Origin: Geitlerinema sp. PCC 7407
GTDB lineage: Bacteria; Cyanobacteriota; Cyanobacteriia; PCC-7407
NCBI RefSeq assembly: GCF_000317045.1
Contig: NC_019703.1
Coordinates: forward strand, 3,666,934-3,730,933
Length of the DNA: 64,000 bases
Direction of reading: 5' to 3'
The notes beneath the pieces are model-generated. The model was not told the origin of the DNA, made no database searches, and saw only the letters and a list, made by a program, of their open reading frames with translations. A program made the position numbers and the translations under genes. The first letter of the stretch is position 1; each line of letters starts with the position of its first letter. Below are positions 17,033 through 25,860 of the stretch, one piece after another.

Positions 17033-18583
17033 ATGAGCCCTGTCACGTCCGCCGTTTCCCAGCCTTCCCCCCTTCCCCAAAGCATCCCCGACACCCAGTG
17101 GGATGTGATTGTCATTGGCTCTGGGATTGGCGGCCTGGTGACCGCGACTCAGCTCGCGGCCAAAGGGGCCAAGGTCTTGGTGCTGGAGCGCTACCTGATT
17201 CCGGGCGGCAGCGCGGGCTACTTCGAGCGCAACGGCTATCGCTTCGACGTGGGCGCCTCGATGATTTTTGGCTTTGGCGATCGCGGCACCACCAATCTCC
17301 TCACCCGCGCCCTAGACGCCGTCGGCGTCCAGATAGAGACGATTCCGGATCCGGTGCAAATTCACTATCACCTGCCCAAGGATTTGCAGCTGCGGGTCCA
17401 TCGGGACTACGAGCAGTTTATCCAGGAGCTGAGCGATCGCTTTCCCCACGAGAAAGAGGGCATTCGCAAGTTCTATGACGAGTGCTGGCGCGTGTTCAAC
17501 TGCCTCAACGCCATGGACCTGCTCTCCCTCGAAGAGCCCCGCTACCTGACCCGCGTCTTTTTTCAGCATCCCCTGGCCTGCTTGGGCCTCGTGAAGTACC
17601 TGCCCCAGAACGTCGGGGACATCGCCCGCCGCCATATCCAGGATCCAGATCTGCTGCGGTTCATCGACATCGAATGCTACTGCTGGTCCGTGGTGCCCGC
17701 CGAGTGTACGCCCATGATCAACGCTGGCATGGTCTTCTCCGATCGCCACTACGGCGGCATCAACTACCCGAAGGGGGGCGTCGGCCAGATCGGCCAAAAG
17801 CTGGCGGAGGGCCTCGTCAATGCGGGCGGCCACATCCAGTATCGGGCTCGGGTGACGCGCATCCTGATGGAGGGCGATCGCGCCGTTGGGGTAGAGCTCG
17901 CCACCGGCCAAACCCTCCGGGCTCGCCGCATCGTCTCCAACGCGACCCGCTGGGACACCTTCGGCAAGCTCCTGCCGCCCGAGAAGACCCCCGCCAGTGA
18001 GCAAAAGTGGCGGCAGCGCTATCGCCCGTCGCCCAGCTTCTTGAGCCTCCACCTCGGGGTCAAAGCCGACTTGCTGCCTGCCGATGCCGACTGCCACCAC
18101 ATCGTGGTGGACGACTGGAGCGCCATGGAGGAGAGCGGCGGCACTATTTTCGTGTCCATTCCGACCCTGCTTGACCCGTCCCTGGCCCCGCGCGATCGCC
18201 ACATTATTCATACCTTCACCCCCAGCTGGCTCAGCGAGTGGCAGGGCCTCACCCAGCGCCAGTACGAGGCCAAAAAGCAAGCCGAAGCCGCCAAGCTGAT
18301 CGATCGCCTAGAGCGTATCTTCCCCGGTCTCCGCGCCGCCATCGACTACCAAGAAATCGGCACCCCCCGCACCCATCGCCGCTTCCTCGGTCGCCAAGAC
18401 GGCACCTACGGCCCCATCCCCCGCCGCAAGCTCCTAGGACTGCTCGGCATGCCCTTCAACCGCACTGCCGTGCCGGGTCTCTACTGCGTCGGCGACAGCA
18501 CCTTTCCCGGCCAGGGCCTCAACGCCGTTGCCTTTTCTGGCTTTGCCTGCGCCCACCGAATCGCTGTCGACCTGGGCTTCTGA
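17033..18583 (+). CDS. crtH: Carotenoid (prolycopene) isomerase CrtH
   Basis: The 516-residue protein has an N-terminal FAD-binding Rossmann motif ([19 protein letters not shown], about 24-42) and the phytoene-desaturase-like signature [17 protein letters not shown]. The closing FAD segment is [20 protein letters not shown]. These are typical of cyanobacterial and plant CRTISO, which uses reduced FAD to turn 7,9,9',7'-tetra-cis-lycopene into all-trans-lycopene. It supplies lycopene to cyclases such as CrtL, encoded further along in this window. Length matches the family. The gene stands alone and converges on an unknown membrane-protein gene. Confidence 0.93.
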   Translation: MSPVTSAVSQPSPLPQSIPDTQWDVIVIGSGIGGLVTATQLAAKGAKVLVLERYLIPGGSAGYFERNGYRFDVGASMIFGFGDRGTTNLLTRALDAVGVQIETIPDPVQIHYHLPKDLQLRVHRDYEQFIQELSDRFPHEKEGIRKFYDECWRVFNCLNAMDLLSLEEPRYLTRVFFQHPLACLGLVKYLPQNVGDIARRHIQDPDLLRFIDIECYCWSVVPAECTPMINAGMVFSDRHYGGINYPKGGVGQIGQKLAEGLVNAGGHIQYRARVTRILMEGDRAVGVELATGQTLRARRIVSNATRWDTFGKLLPPEKTPASEQKWRQRYRPSPSFLSLHLGVKADLLPADADCHHIVVDDWSAMEESGGTIFVSIPTLLDPSLAPRDRHIIHTFTPSWLSEWQGLTQRQYEAKKQAEAAKLIDRLERIFPGLRAAIDYQEIGTPRTHRRFLGRQDGTYGPIPRRKLLGLLGMPFNRTAVPGLYCVGDSTFPGQGLNAVAFSGFACAHRIAVDLGF

Positions 18584-18669
18584 GCCTCCCAGCTCTAGGG
18601 CTCTGGGACAGAAAATTGCGCTCGTTGGCAAGCAGCACCTCTGGGGTACTGCTTCAGGAAATCTGCTGT

Positions 18670-19095
18670 CTAGGGCGAGAAGCTGGGCAGGGCTTTTTGC
18701 AGGCGCTTGAGATTGGTCGATCGCCCCATCAGGGTGATCGCGTTTCCCTCTAGACGAACGTAAATCTTGCCCGAAAACAGCCCCCGCACCTGCGATCGCC
18801 CATAGACTCGATAGTCCTCGATCTCCCCCTGGGCCTCATACCCCAGGGTCGTCAGCGCCGTCTCCATCTCCCGCAAAAACTGCTTTTGATTTTTGAAGGT
18901 GCCCGAAATCGACTGGCTGCGGTTGAAATAGCCCCCCAGGGCACCCCCCGCCAAACCCAGGATCAAGCCCAGTTGGTAAGGCAGCGCGCTCCCAAACTCC
19001 GTTCCCAGCACCTGAGTCGCCATCAGCACCCCAATGATCGTGGTGCTCGCGAAATAGTAGGCAAATGTGATCCAGAAGCCAGGGCCAGAAATCAT
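18670..19095 (-). CDS. Conserved-looking two-helix membrane protein of unknown function
   Basis: The 141-residue protein starts at ATG. It has a first hydrophobic helix at about 8-28 (FWITFAYYFASTTIIGVLMA) and a second, glycine-rich one at about 40-58 (LGLILGLAGGALGGYF). A soluble C-terminal domain (about 65-141) includes KQFLREMETALTTLGYE and DYRVYGRSQVRGLFSGKIYV. I do not recognise the family. The tail resembles a small alpha-beta domain. A 35-codon membrane-protein gene lies 24 bp upstream on the same strand, and the two may be co-transcribed. Confidence 0.75.
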   Translation of the reverse strand: MISGPGFWITFAYYFASTTIIGVLMATQVLGTEFGSALPYQLGLILGLAGGALGGYFNRSQSISGTFKNQKQFLREMETALTTLGYEAQGEIEDYRVYGRSQVRGLFSGKIYVRLEGNAITLMGRSTNLKRLQKALPSFSP

Positions 19096-19119
19096 AGGTG
19101 TAGTGAAATAAAAAGGGCG

Positions 19120-19227
19120 TTACTTCTTCCAGGGAAGCTTAGTTCCCATCTCCGTCAGGGCAGACCAGCACAGGTACACGATCAACAGGCCCACGCCCAG
19201 CAAAAACATTTGGAAATCGTGATCCAT
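19120..19227 (-). CDS. 35-residue single-helix membrane protein
   Basis: ATG at 19227 to TAA at 19120-19122 encodes a 35-residue peptide. It has a short polar start (MDHDFQM), a hydrophobic helix (FLLGVGLLIVYLCWSALTEM) and a basic end (GTKLPWKK). This is the build of small photosynthetic or NDH-1 subunits, but it matches none I can name with confidence. It sits 24 bp upstream of the unknown membrane-protein gene on the same strand. The basic C-terminus suggests it stays cytoplasmic. The ribosome-binding site is weak, and an internal ATG would give 29 residues. Confidence 0.55.
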   Translation of the reverse strand: MDHDFQMFLLGVGLLIVYLCWSALTEMGTKLPWKK

Positions 19228-19503
19228 CGTTGCCCTAGGCCTCACAACCCGCTTGGAACACCTCGCGCTCTGGATAGAGCGCGGCAGATTTCGGACTCAG
19301 CCGACAAATTTGCGGCATATCCAGAGACTCTGCCCTCAATTTATACCTTGGGAGAGACTCAAAAGCCTAGTGGGACCCCGACTTTTGATATAAAATCCTA
19401 TCATTAGTTAAGCTGGGCCCACGAGCGCCCGTTAACTCGGCGAAGCAGGTGAATTCACCGCGATTTTGGGCTTTGACGCAGTAACAAGAGGATCAAGAAC
19501 ACA

Positions 19504-20112
19504 ATGTCTTACGAATTTCCCAACCTGCCCTACGCACAGGACGCCCTCGAACCCCACATCTCGGCTAACACCCTGAGCTTCCACCATGGCAAGCACCATG
19601 CCAAGTATGTGAGCACCTACAACGAGATGGTGCAAGGGACAGAGAACGAGAGCAAGTCCATCGAAGAAGTCATCAAGGCTTCCTACGACCCGTCCGCCAA
19701 GGCCCAAAGCGGTCTCTTCAACAACGCCGCTCAGTCCTGGAACCACACCTTCTACTGGTACTGCATGAAGCCCGGTGGCGGCGGTGAGCCCACGGGCGAG
19801 CTGGCTGAGAAGATCAAGGCTGACTTTGGCAGCTTCGAGAAGTTCAAGGAAGAGTTTAAGGCTGCGGGCGGCTCTCAGTTCGGCAGCGGCTGGGCGTGGC
19901 TGGTGCTCGACAATGGCACCTTGAAAGTGACCAAGACCCCCGACGCCGTGAACCCCATCGCCCAGGGCCAAACGCCTCTGCTGACCATGGATGTGTGGGA
20001 GCACGCTTACTACCTGGACTACCAGAACCTGCGCCCCAGCTACGCCAACACCTTCCTCGACAGCTTGGTGAACTGGGACTTCGTGGCCGAGCAGTACGCA
20101 AAGGCTAAGTAG
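19504..20112 (+). CDS. sodB: Iron superoxide dismutase
   Basis: The 202-residue protein (MSYEFPNLPYAQDALEPHIS) carries the four metal ligands His27, His81, Asp163 and His167 (signature DVWEHAYY). The motif AAQSWNHTFYW places a Gln just ahead of the second ligand, as in iron-type enzymes. It converts superoxide to oxygen and hydrogen peroxide in the cytosol and protects iron-sulfur enzymes and photosystem I. No N-terminal signal is present. The upstream spacer has a TATAAA stretch at 19389-19394 without a good -35 partner. A strong terminator closes the gene. Confidence 0.97.
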   Translation: MSYEFPNLPYAQDALEPHISANTLSFHHGKHHAKYVSTYNEMVQGTENESKSIEEVIKASYDPSAKAQSGLFNNAAQSWNHTFYWYCMKPGGGGEPTGELAEKIKADFGSFEKFKEEFKAAGGSQFGSGWAWLVLDNGTLKVTKTPDAVNPIAQGQTPLLTMDVWEHAYYLDYQNLRPSYANTFLDSLVNWDFVAEQYAKAK

Positions 20113-20164
20113 GTTTTTGAAGCTCCAAATTTCGGCGGTTAGTTAGCTATGCGCTGAATTTTGT

Positions 20165-20198
20165 AAGGCCACGTCGAAGGACGTGGCCTTTAACTTTT
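20165..20198 (+). terminator. Rho-independent terminator of sodB
   Basis: AAGGCCACGTC (20165-20175) and GACGTGGCCTT (20180-20190) form a perfect 11-bp stem with a GAAG loop, followed by TTAACTTTT. Confidence 0.88.
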
Positions 20199-20243
20199 AA
20201 AGATTGTTAAGATTTATTCAATCGCGCTCAGGAGAGCCTCCCC

Positions 20244-20453
20244 ATGAATAGTGATGAGCTGGCGCAATACATTGAGGCGACGGATGCCATTTCCAAGCCT
20301 TGGCTGCTGGTGCAGTTGCGGCTCAAAAAGCTGAATGAGCAGCGGGCGTCGATGGAGCCAGAGGAGTACGCGCGCCAGCTGGCGGATGTCCACCAAGACC
20401 TGATGAATCTGGGAGAGTGGTGGGTCGGCCGGGAAGATGAGGTTTTTGGGTGA
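20244..20453 (+). CDS. Small hypothetical protein (69 residues)
   Basis: ATG at 20244 follows a good Shine-Dalgarno (AGGAGAG, 8 bases upstream). The protein is soluble, acidic and helical: MNSDELAQYIEATDAISKPW, then LRLKKLNEQRASMEPEEYAR and LMNLGEWWVGREDEVFG. I do not recognise a function. It sits between the sodB terminator and the psb32 terminator, so it is probably its own transcription unit. Confidence 0.75.
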   Translation: MNSDELAQYIEATDAISKPWLLVQLRLKKLNEQRASMEPEEYARQLADVHQDLMNLGEWWVGREDEVFG

Positions 20454-20467
20454 GGCGATCGCGCCAC

Positions 20468-20490
20468 AAAAAACCCCGCCAATGGCGGGG
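20468..20490 (-). terminator. Rho-independent terminator of psb32
   Basis: CCCCGCC (20474-20480) and GGCGGGG (20484-20490) form a 7-bp stem with a 3-base loop. On the minus strand it is followed by six T residues (plus 20468-20473). The hairpin also lies 20 bases past the stop of the small plus-strand gene and could stop that transcript weakly. Confidence 0.8.
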
Positions 20491-20541
20491 TATCAGGATT
20501 CCAAGGAGTTCAAAGTTTTTGTCTGGGGTGCGGGCGATCGC

Positions 20542-21276
20542 CTAGCTGCCCTGCACCGCGACGTATAGGTAGTAGGTTGCCATGGGGATCACGGTCGCTG
20601 CAATCAGCAGGCCGATCACCCACACCATCGAGACGCCCTTTTGCTCTTCAGTTTCTTCGGCACTCGCAAAGGTCCCTTCTACCTGAACGGTGTTTTGGAC
20701 CACCGGAGGACCCGGATCGGGGTTGCCCGAGAGGACTGCTACTAAGCGATCTTTGACGTCGATCAGGGCTTGGTTGTAGCGATCGCCTTGGCGCAGGGGC
20801 GCTTGCAGGGTTTCGCCGACCACGCTCTCAGCGATGTCTGCGGTCAGCAGCGCCTGGGCTTCGCTGCCGACATGAATCCCGGCGTTGTTGGTCACTTCAT
20901 CCAGGACGATGACCGTTTGGTTGGCCTGGGCCTGGGCGTCGGGAAACCACTTTTCAAAAAGCTTGTCTGCGAAGCTCTGGGCTGTTTCGCCATAGTCGAG
21001 GCGGTGGAGCGTCACGAAGCGCACTTCGTTGCCGGTTGCTTTCGCAAGTTTGTCGAGTTCGCTGCTGAGGCTGTTTTCGTTGACGCGGCTGACGATCTCG
21101 GCCTGATCCACAATCCAGGGCGCATTTTTGGCAGGCAGCGGCGGAATTTGGTAAACGCCGGTTGCGTGGGCTGGCGCAGCAAAGAGCTGACTGGTGAGAA
21201 CGATGGCGGCGATCGCTAACCAGCATCGCTGGAGCGCGCGGCTCCAGGCAAACCGGGAGGAGAGGAGCTGCTTCAT
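20542..21276 (-). CDS. psb32: TPM-domain protein Psb32 (photosystem II repair)
   Basis: The 244-residue protein has an N-terminal signal or anchor (about 15-40, ending AAPAHATGVYQIPPLP), a TPM domain (about 48-180) with WIVDQAEIVSRVNEN and QANQTVIVLDEVTNNAGIHV, and a C-terminal helix (about 218-240). In Synechocystis and plants this family speeds up photosystem II repair after photodamage and acts at the lumenal face of the thylakoid. The context is consistent, since psbU and ftsH are also in the window. A terminator lies right behind the gene. Confidence 0.85.
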   Translation of the reverse strand: MKQLLSSRFAWSRALQRCWLAIAAIVLTSQLFAAPAHATGVYQIPPLPAKNAPWIVDQAEIVSRVNENSLSSELDKLAKATGNEVRFVTLHRLDYGETAQSFADKLFEKWFPDAQAQANQTVIVLDEVTNNAGIHVGSEAQALLTADIAESVVGETLQAPLRQGDRYNQALIDVKDRLVAVLSGNPDPGPPVVQNTVQVEGTFASAEETEEQKGVSMVWVIGLLIAATVIPMATYYLYVAVQGS

Positions 21277-21727
21277 GATTTATGAGTGATGTATGAAGAA
21301 CGGTGATCTTTCCAAAATACTATACGGTCGATTCTTCGCGCGATCGCCCAGTCGCGCCCTTGACTGATTTCTAGGCTTTTCGAGGACAGGAGCATTTTCT
21401 TACAGAGTCTTTATATTTTGAGTCTAGAAATATCCGGTTTTCGAGGCCTATCCTCGAAAAAGTACTCAGTTTTTTACAGCGATCGCGATATCTATACAGA
21501 TTTACTTCACAAATTCAGGCCTTTTTCGCCTAATTGAGCGGATTTCAAGTTGTTCACGCTGTAGTTAGAAAAGCTGAGATTGCAATTTGTCGCAATGAAC
21601 TCAGTGGAAGCACGGGCTTACTCATAAAGCATTCAGCAGGCTTCCGTACATACCACAAATCTGGTAGCGAATTGGAATTTCAGTGGATATACTGTAGGAA
21701 ACCAGATTTCGCCCTGGGAACACAGCC
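21277..21727. other. AT-rich spacer with a perfect hairpin
   Basis: The spacer lies between psb32 and a small plus-strand frame. It contains a perfect inverted repeat TTTTCGAGG (21438-21446) / CCTCGAAAA (21452-21460), and the phrase TTTTCGAGG also occurs at about 21378. A TATACT box lies about 40 bases before the downstream GTG start. A 66-codon frame here has no family features and was not accepted. Confidence 0.55.
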
Positions 21728-21946
21728 GTGTTAGTCAAGCTAGCTAGTATTGCAACCTTTTTAGTAGGAACGCCAGCGCTTTCCCTGGGTGCGATGGAAA
21801 TACAGGCGCGATTCGTTCCTATTCACGGTTTTTCTGAGGCTTCAGCCCTCATAGCGGAGTATACTCCTCCCGTGGAGGGAGGACCGGCCACCAGTGACAG
21901 TGGCGGCACTCGCTTCAAGACAGTTCCTCTATTAGAGGCGGCGTGA
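21728..21946 (+). CDS. Candidate small exported protein with a PPxxGxP...GGTR motif
   Basis: GTG at 21728 opens 72 codons. The N-terminus looks like a short signal peptide (MLVKLASIATFLVGTPALSL, cleavage near GAMEIQA). The mature part contains YTPPVEGGPATSDSGGTRF. This resembles the [FY]xPPxxGxP...GGTR phrase that opens many exported cyanobacterial proteins, such as DUF928 and related small secreted peptides. A rho-independent terminator with a T5 tail follows at 22046-22087 on the same strand and supports a real plus-strand transcript. There is no clear Shine-Dalgarno, and the start is GTG. Confidence 0.5.
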   Translation: MLVKLASIATFLVGTPALSLGAMEIQARFVPIHGFSEASALIAEYTPPVEGGPATSDSGGTRFKTVPLLEAA

Positions 21947-22045
21947 GGGCCATCCCGAAAGCTTTAGCGTTTCTGTCAAGCGCTTGAGAGGCTGACAGAG
22001 GGGTTAGTTTCAGACGAAGATTTTGGATTATTTCAGGACTCATTT

Positions 22046-22087
22046 GCTCTAGATCCAGGTGAATAATCGCTGGTTCTAGAGCTTTTT
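22046..22087 (+). terminator. Rho-independent terminator facing right
   Basis: GCTCTAGA (22046-22053) pairs with TCTAGAGC (22075-22082), and after one T-T mismatch CCAG pairs with CTGG. Five T residues follow (22083-22087). On the opposite strand no T tract follows, so it serves a plus-strand transcript, most simply the small exported-protein gene at 21728. Confidence 0.8.
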
Positions 22088-22114
22088 GCTGACTTCAAAG
22101 CGTGCAGGACGCCA

Positions 22115-23812
22115 TCACGGTGCAGAGGCGATCGCGCTTTTTTGCCATTGATTGCCTTGGACCAGGGTATGCGCCTGCCAGGATTCTTGGGGCGTCGGAT
22201 AGTCTAGGCGGAAATGGCCGCCTCGGCTCTCGGTTCTAAAGTGAGCGCTCTTCAGAATCAGGCAACCAATTGTCAGTAAATTGATCGTCTCTCCCCAAAC
22301 CCGCAGCGAAGGCCCCGCTTCGGGGAAAGAAACCTTGACCGTTTGGGCGGGTGATAGGTGCTGTATTGCCTGGGTAATGGGCAGTTTGGCGATCGCCCTT
22401 TGCCAGTGCTCGACCTGGGCGATCGCCTCCGCTAGGGCTTCCGCCTCGCGACAAATGCCCGCCCGGTCCCACATCAAGCGAGGCAGCTTTTCGCGCACTT
22501 CTTGAATCTGGTCACTCTGGGCCTGCCAGTCATCCCAGGCCGCTGGGTCTAGGACCGTTGGGAGCTCAGGGGCGATCGCCTGTTTGGGCACCGCCTCCAG
22601 CTGGGCCAGCTGCGTCCCAAACACAAGACACTCCAGCAGAGAATTGCTCGCCAGACGGTTGGCACCATGCACCCCCGTACTAGCCGTCTCCCCCACCGCG
22701 TACAGCCCTGGAATCGAGCTGCGACTCGCCAGATCCGTCACCACCCCGCCCATCCAGTAGTGGGCCGCTGGCGCCACCGGAATCGGCTCCCGCAAAGGAT
22801 CTACTCCCCACTGGCGACACACCTGAAGAATATTGGGGAAGCGGCGACAGATGGTCTCTTCGGGGATCGCCTGGAGATCGAGCCAGACCGTCGCCGTCGC
22901 AGGGTCCGCAGCAGTCCGCTGCAAATGGCGAAAAATCGCCCGGCTCACCACGTCCCGGGGGGCCAATTCTCCCGCCGGATCGTAGTCGAAGGCAAACCGA
23001 TGGCCCTGGTGATCGATCAGGTGGGCGCCCTCACCCCGCACCGCCTCACTGATCAAAAAGTGCGGAGCGCCTGGCTTGGTCAGGGACGTGGGGTGAAACT
23101 GCATAAACTCAAGGTCGCGCAGGAGCGCTCCTGCCCGCCAGGCAATGGCCACGCCATCGCCGGTGCTAATGGCCGGGTTGGTTGTCTGGGCGTAGACTTG
23201 GCCGCCGCCGCCTGTCGACAAAATCACCGCCCCCGCCGGCAGCCAGTGAATGGCGCCCCCATAAAACAGCACAATGCCCTGGCAGCGCGATCGCGTCGGG
23301 TCGAGCCACAGGTCCAGCACAAAGGCCTGGGACAGCACCACAATGTTGTCGCGCTCGAGGACCCGCTCCGCCAGAATGCTGACCACCGCTCGGCCCGTGG
23401 TGTCCGCCGCGTGGAGTACCCGCCGCCGGGAGTGCGCCGCCTCCAAAGTCAGCGACAGCGACGATCCATGGCGATCGAACGCAACCCCGAGGGCCTGCAA
23501 ATTTTCGATACAGCTTGGCGCCTGAGTCGCCAAAAACTCCACCGCCGCGCGATCGCACAGCCCCGCCCCCGCTCGCAGCGTATCCTCCACGTGGAGCATC
23601 GGCGAATCCTGGGGGTCCATCGCCGCCGCAATTCCTCCCTGGGCCCAGTCACTCGCTGACAGCGACACCTGATCTTTGGTGATCAGGCACACCTGCAGAT
23701 GGGCCGGCAAGCAGAGGGCTGCGTACAGTCCCGCCGCACCGGAGCCAACAACAACAACATCAAACCGATTGAGAGTAGCGGGGTCCGAAAGATTCAGGGC
23801 AGGCGCTTGCAA
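22115..23812 (-). CDS. nadB: L-aspartate oxidase
   Basis: The 565-residue flavoprotein has FAD motif DVVVVGSGAAGLYAALCLP (about 18-36), a second FAD contact SLSASDWAQGGIAAA, and active-site segments LEFMQFHPTSL and HGANRLASNSLLECLVFG. It belongs to the fumarate-reductase/succinate-dehydrogenase flavoprotein family. NadB oxidises aspartate to iminoaspartate, which NadA condenses to quinolinate for NAD. The frame opens at TTG, and no ATG lies in the first 18 codons, so the exact start is uncertain. It follows psbU on the same strand. Confidence 0.92.
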   Translation of the reverse strand: MQAPALNLSDPATLNRFDVVVVGSGAAGLYAALCLPAHLQVCLITKDQVSLSASDWAQGGIAAAMDPQDSPMLHVEDTLRAGAGLCDRAAVEFLATQAPSCIENLQALGVAFDRHGSSLSLTLEAAHSRRRVLHAADTTGRAVVSILAERVLERDNIVVLSQAFVLDLWLDPTRSRCQGIVLFYGGAIHWLPAGAVILSTGGGGQVYAQTTNPAISTGDGVAIAWRAGALLRDLEFMQFHPTSLTKPGAPHFLISEAVRGEGAHLIDHQGHRFAFDYDPAGELAPRDVVSRAIFRHLQRTAADPATATVWLDLQAIPEETICRRFPNILQVCRQWGVDPLREPIPVAPAAHYWMGGVVTDLASRSSIPGLYAVGETASTGVHGANRLASNSLLECLVFGTQLAQLEAVPKQAIAPELPTVLDPAAWDDWQAQSDQIQEVREKLPRLMWDRAGICREAEALAEAIAQVEHWQRAIAKLPITQAIQHLSPAQTVKVSFPEAGPSLRVWGETINLLTIGCLILKSAHFRTESRGGHFRLDYPTPQESWQAHTLVQGNQWQKSAIASAP

Positions 23813-24008
23813 CGGTGAGTCCTAATAAGCGATAAAAAAACTGCTCTTCATACAGCAGGTCGTTCATCAGCGAACTGAGAACTAAACTTACTGTACAAAG
23901 AGCTTTCGTGATCCGACAGATTTGAATGGTTTAAGTTTGGACTGCTTGTGGTGATGAAGCCTGAGCTTTACCAAACGCCAAATTCAAGTTTCGATTGTCG
24001 GTGGTTGT

Positions 24009-24446
24009 TTACTTGTAGTTGCCGTTGTTGAAGCGATCGCCACCTTCGTTGAACGCGTTTTCCGGCGTCGTCACCGCAAAATTATCCAAGTTGGCTTTCA
24101 GGACTTCCTTTTGACGATCCGTCAAACCTTCAATCTCAAAAATGTCCTCTACGCTTTCGTAGGGAGCATTCGTAATCAGAATCCGAGCCAGGGTCGGATA
24201 GAGACCCCGATAATCGCGGAAAGCCTGAATGTTGGAGTTGTTGAGATCAATTTTTTGACCAAAGGCTGTTTGCAGCTTGTCATCCACCGTATTTCGGCGG
24301 CTGGCCTCTGCGGCCATCAGGACCGGCATCGGACGCAGCACCGAGCCGCTTAGCGTTGCTGCCATGGCTTGTTGAGCGTTGCCCAGCCATCCCCAGCATC
24401 CAACGACCAACGCTACGATCGTCAGCACGGGAACCAGACGTTTCAT
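24009..24446 (-). CDS. psbU: Photosystem II 12-kDa extrinsic protein PsbU
   Basis: The start was set at the ATG at 24446 because the frame upstream (GTG-GGA-GGT) is itself the Shine-Dalgarno, 10 bases before this ATG. The 145-residue precursor has a signal peptide ([20 protein letters not shown] ... MAATL). The mature PsbU has the helix-hairpin-helix pattern: [60 protein letters not shown]. It binds the lumenal side of photosystem II and stabilises the manganese cluster and its chloride and calcium requirement. Confidence 0.95.
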   Translation of the reverse strand: MKRLVPVLTIVALVVGCWGWLGNAQQAMAATLSGSVLRPMPVLMAAEASRRNTVDDKLQTAFGQKIDLNNSNIQAFRDYRGLYPTLARILITNAPYESVEDIFEIEGLTDRQKEVLKANLDNFAVTTPENAFNEGGDRFNNGNYK

Positions 24447-24665
24447 CGTATGCATACCTCCCACTCAGGCAAAATGAATTCCTGTATACACAGCATTAAG
24501 TGCAGCGGCACAAACTACCTGGCTCCGTTGGAGAGCAATCTCCGGCGAACGCAAGGCAGCGACAGCTAGAGGCCTGTACAAGCACCGCAAACTGGCTACA
24601 GTCTAGGGTAGCTCACAGACGTACTCTGGGAAAGCATCCAGCTGAATCGGCCTCAGAAGAGAATT

Positions 24666-25676
24666 CTAGCGGCGCTCGGGATTGGGTTCTGGGGGCAGGG
24701 CTGCCAAAAATTTGCCCAGGGCTTCAAAGGAGCAGGCATAGGTCAGGGTGGGTTTGTCGTAGCCCTTGAGATCGACGCGGTACTCTTTGAAAACGGTTTG
24801 GTCAGGCCCCATGAGCTTGGCGGCGTACTCGTAGGTGGTCTCGCCGATGGCGACGTCTAGCTGGATTTCTTTGGTGGCGGACTCTAGGCGAAAGGCGGCG
24901 TTGACGGTGTCTCCGAGAGCCGTGTAGTCGGGGCGATCGCCGCTGCCCGTGTTGCCAACCATCGCAAAACCCGTGTTGATCCCTGCCCCGATACGCAGCG
25001 GAAAGGGCAAGGGGTACTGATTTGCCAGCTCTGTGGTGATGTCGTGGAGCGCCTTGAGGGCGCGAAAAATTCGCAGCGCTTCTCCCTGGTTGACGCCCTG
25101 GGCTCCATGGATCCACACAGCCATCACCGCGTCGCCGATGTACTTGTCAACCCAGCTACCGTGGTCTCGAATGATATTGCCGGCATGGCGAAACCAGGTG
25201 CCAATCAGCTCCGAAAGGACCTTTTCGTCCATCTGCCGCGTGAGCACCGTGAAGTTGCGAATGTCAATAACGAGCACCGAGATCAGGCGGCGAACATGGA
25301 GCGTTGCCGTAGCGGTGAACTCCTGGGAGTCCGAGTCCATGCCCGGATCGGTGTCGTGGAGATTGGGGACCGGGCAGTAAAAGTCAAGCTCGGTCTGGCC
25401 AAAGGTCAAGTGATCCCCATTTTGTAGCGTGACAGGGATGCTAACCCGGCGACCGTTGATGAAGGAACCGTTGCGGCTGCCGAGGTCGATCAAATAAAAC
25501 TCTCCGGTTTCCATGCACTGCAGCATCGCATGGTTGCGCGAAATCCACCGATCTGGCAAGACAACGTTGTTATCTTCACTACGCCCAATCGTCCAACAGT
25601 TACTGCCGGCTAGAGGCACATAGCGATCGCCAGATGCAGTGCGCAGAATTAAATGCGGAGTGGGTTGAAAAGTCAC
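24666..25676 (-). CDS. FHA-domain class IIIb adenylyl cyclase (Cya1-like)
   Basis: The 336-residue soluble protein starts at GTG. The FHA domain (about 28-100) has phosphothreonine-binding motifs IGRSEDN, ISRNHA and GSRNGSFING. The cyclase domain (about 128-300) has metal-binding Asp138 (VIDIRNFT) and Asp182 (KYIGDAVM), Lys178, Asn259 and Arg263. Thr252 (DYTALGDTVN) replaces the usual Asp. The Thr is the mark of class IIIb cyclases, several of which respond to bicarbonate. The domain order matches Synechocystis Cya1 (slr1991). The FHA domain suggests recruitment by a Ser/Thr-kinase substrate. Confidence 0.9.
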   Translation of the reverse strand: MTFQPTPHLILRTASGDRYVPLAGSNCWTIGRSEDNNVVLPDRWISRNHAMLQCMETGEFYLIDLGSRNGSFINGRRVSIPVTLQNGDHLTFGQTELDFYCPVPNLHDTDPGMDSDSQEFTATATLHVRRLISVLVIDIRNFTVLTRQMDEKVLSELIGTWFRHAGNIIRDHGSWVDKYIGDAVMAVWIHGAQGVNQGEALRIFRALKALHDITTELANQYPLPFPLRIGAGINTGFAMVGNTGSGDRPDYTALGDTVNAAFRLESATKEIQLDVAIGETTYEYAAKLMGPDQTVFKEYRVDLKGYDKPTLTYACSFEALGKFLAALPPEPNPERR

Positions 25677-25860
25677 TACAGCGGCAGAAACGACGGGAAT
25701 ATTTTTCTATGATGCATCCTGACACATCTACACAAAGGTAGTGTTAAGTTTTCCGGAATCTGCTGATAAATCTTCTTTTTCAGAAGAAATTTTTAGCCAC
25801 GATCGCCGGTGGAAGCGTCAGGATATCATGGGCCGCCGAGCAGAGCTTTGGGCACCAGCA

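Noticed and set aside
22667-23659. 330-codon open frame antisense to nadB
   Set aside because: It is Arg/His-rich shadow sequence opposite conserved FAD motifs.
24447-24464. Upstream GTG start for psbU
   Set aside because: The codons GTG-GGA-GGT are the Shine-Dalgarno of the ATG at 24446.
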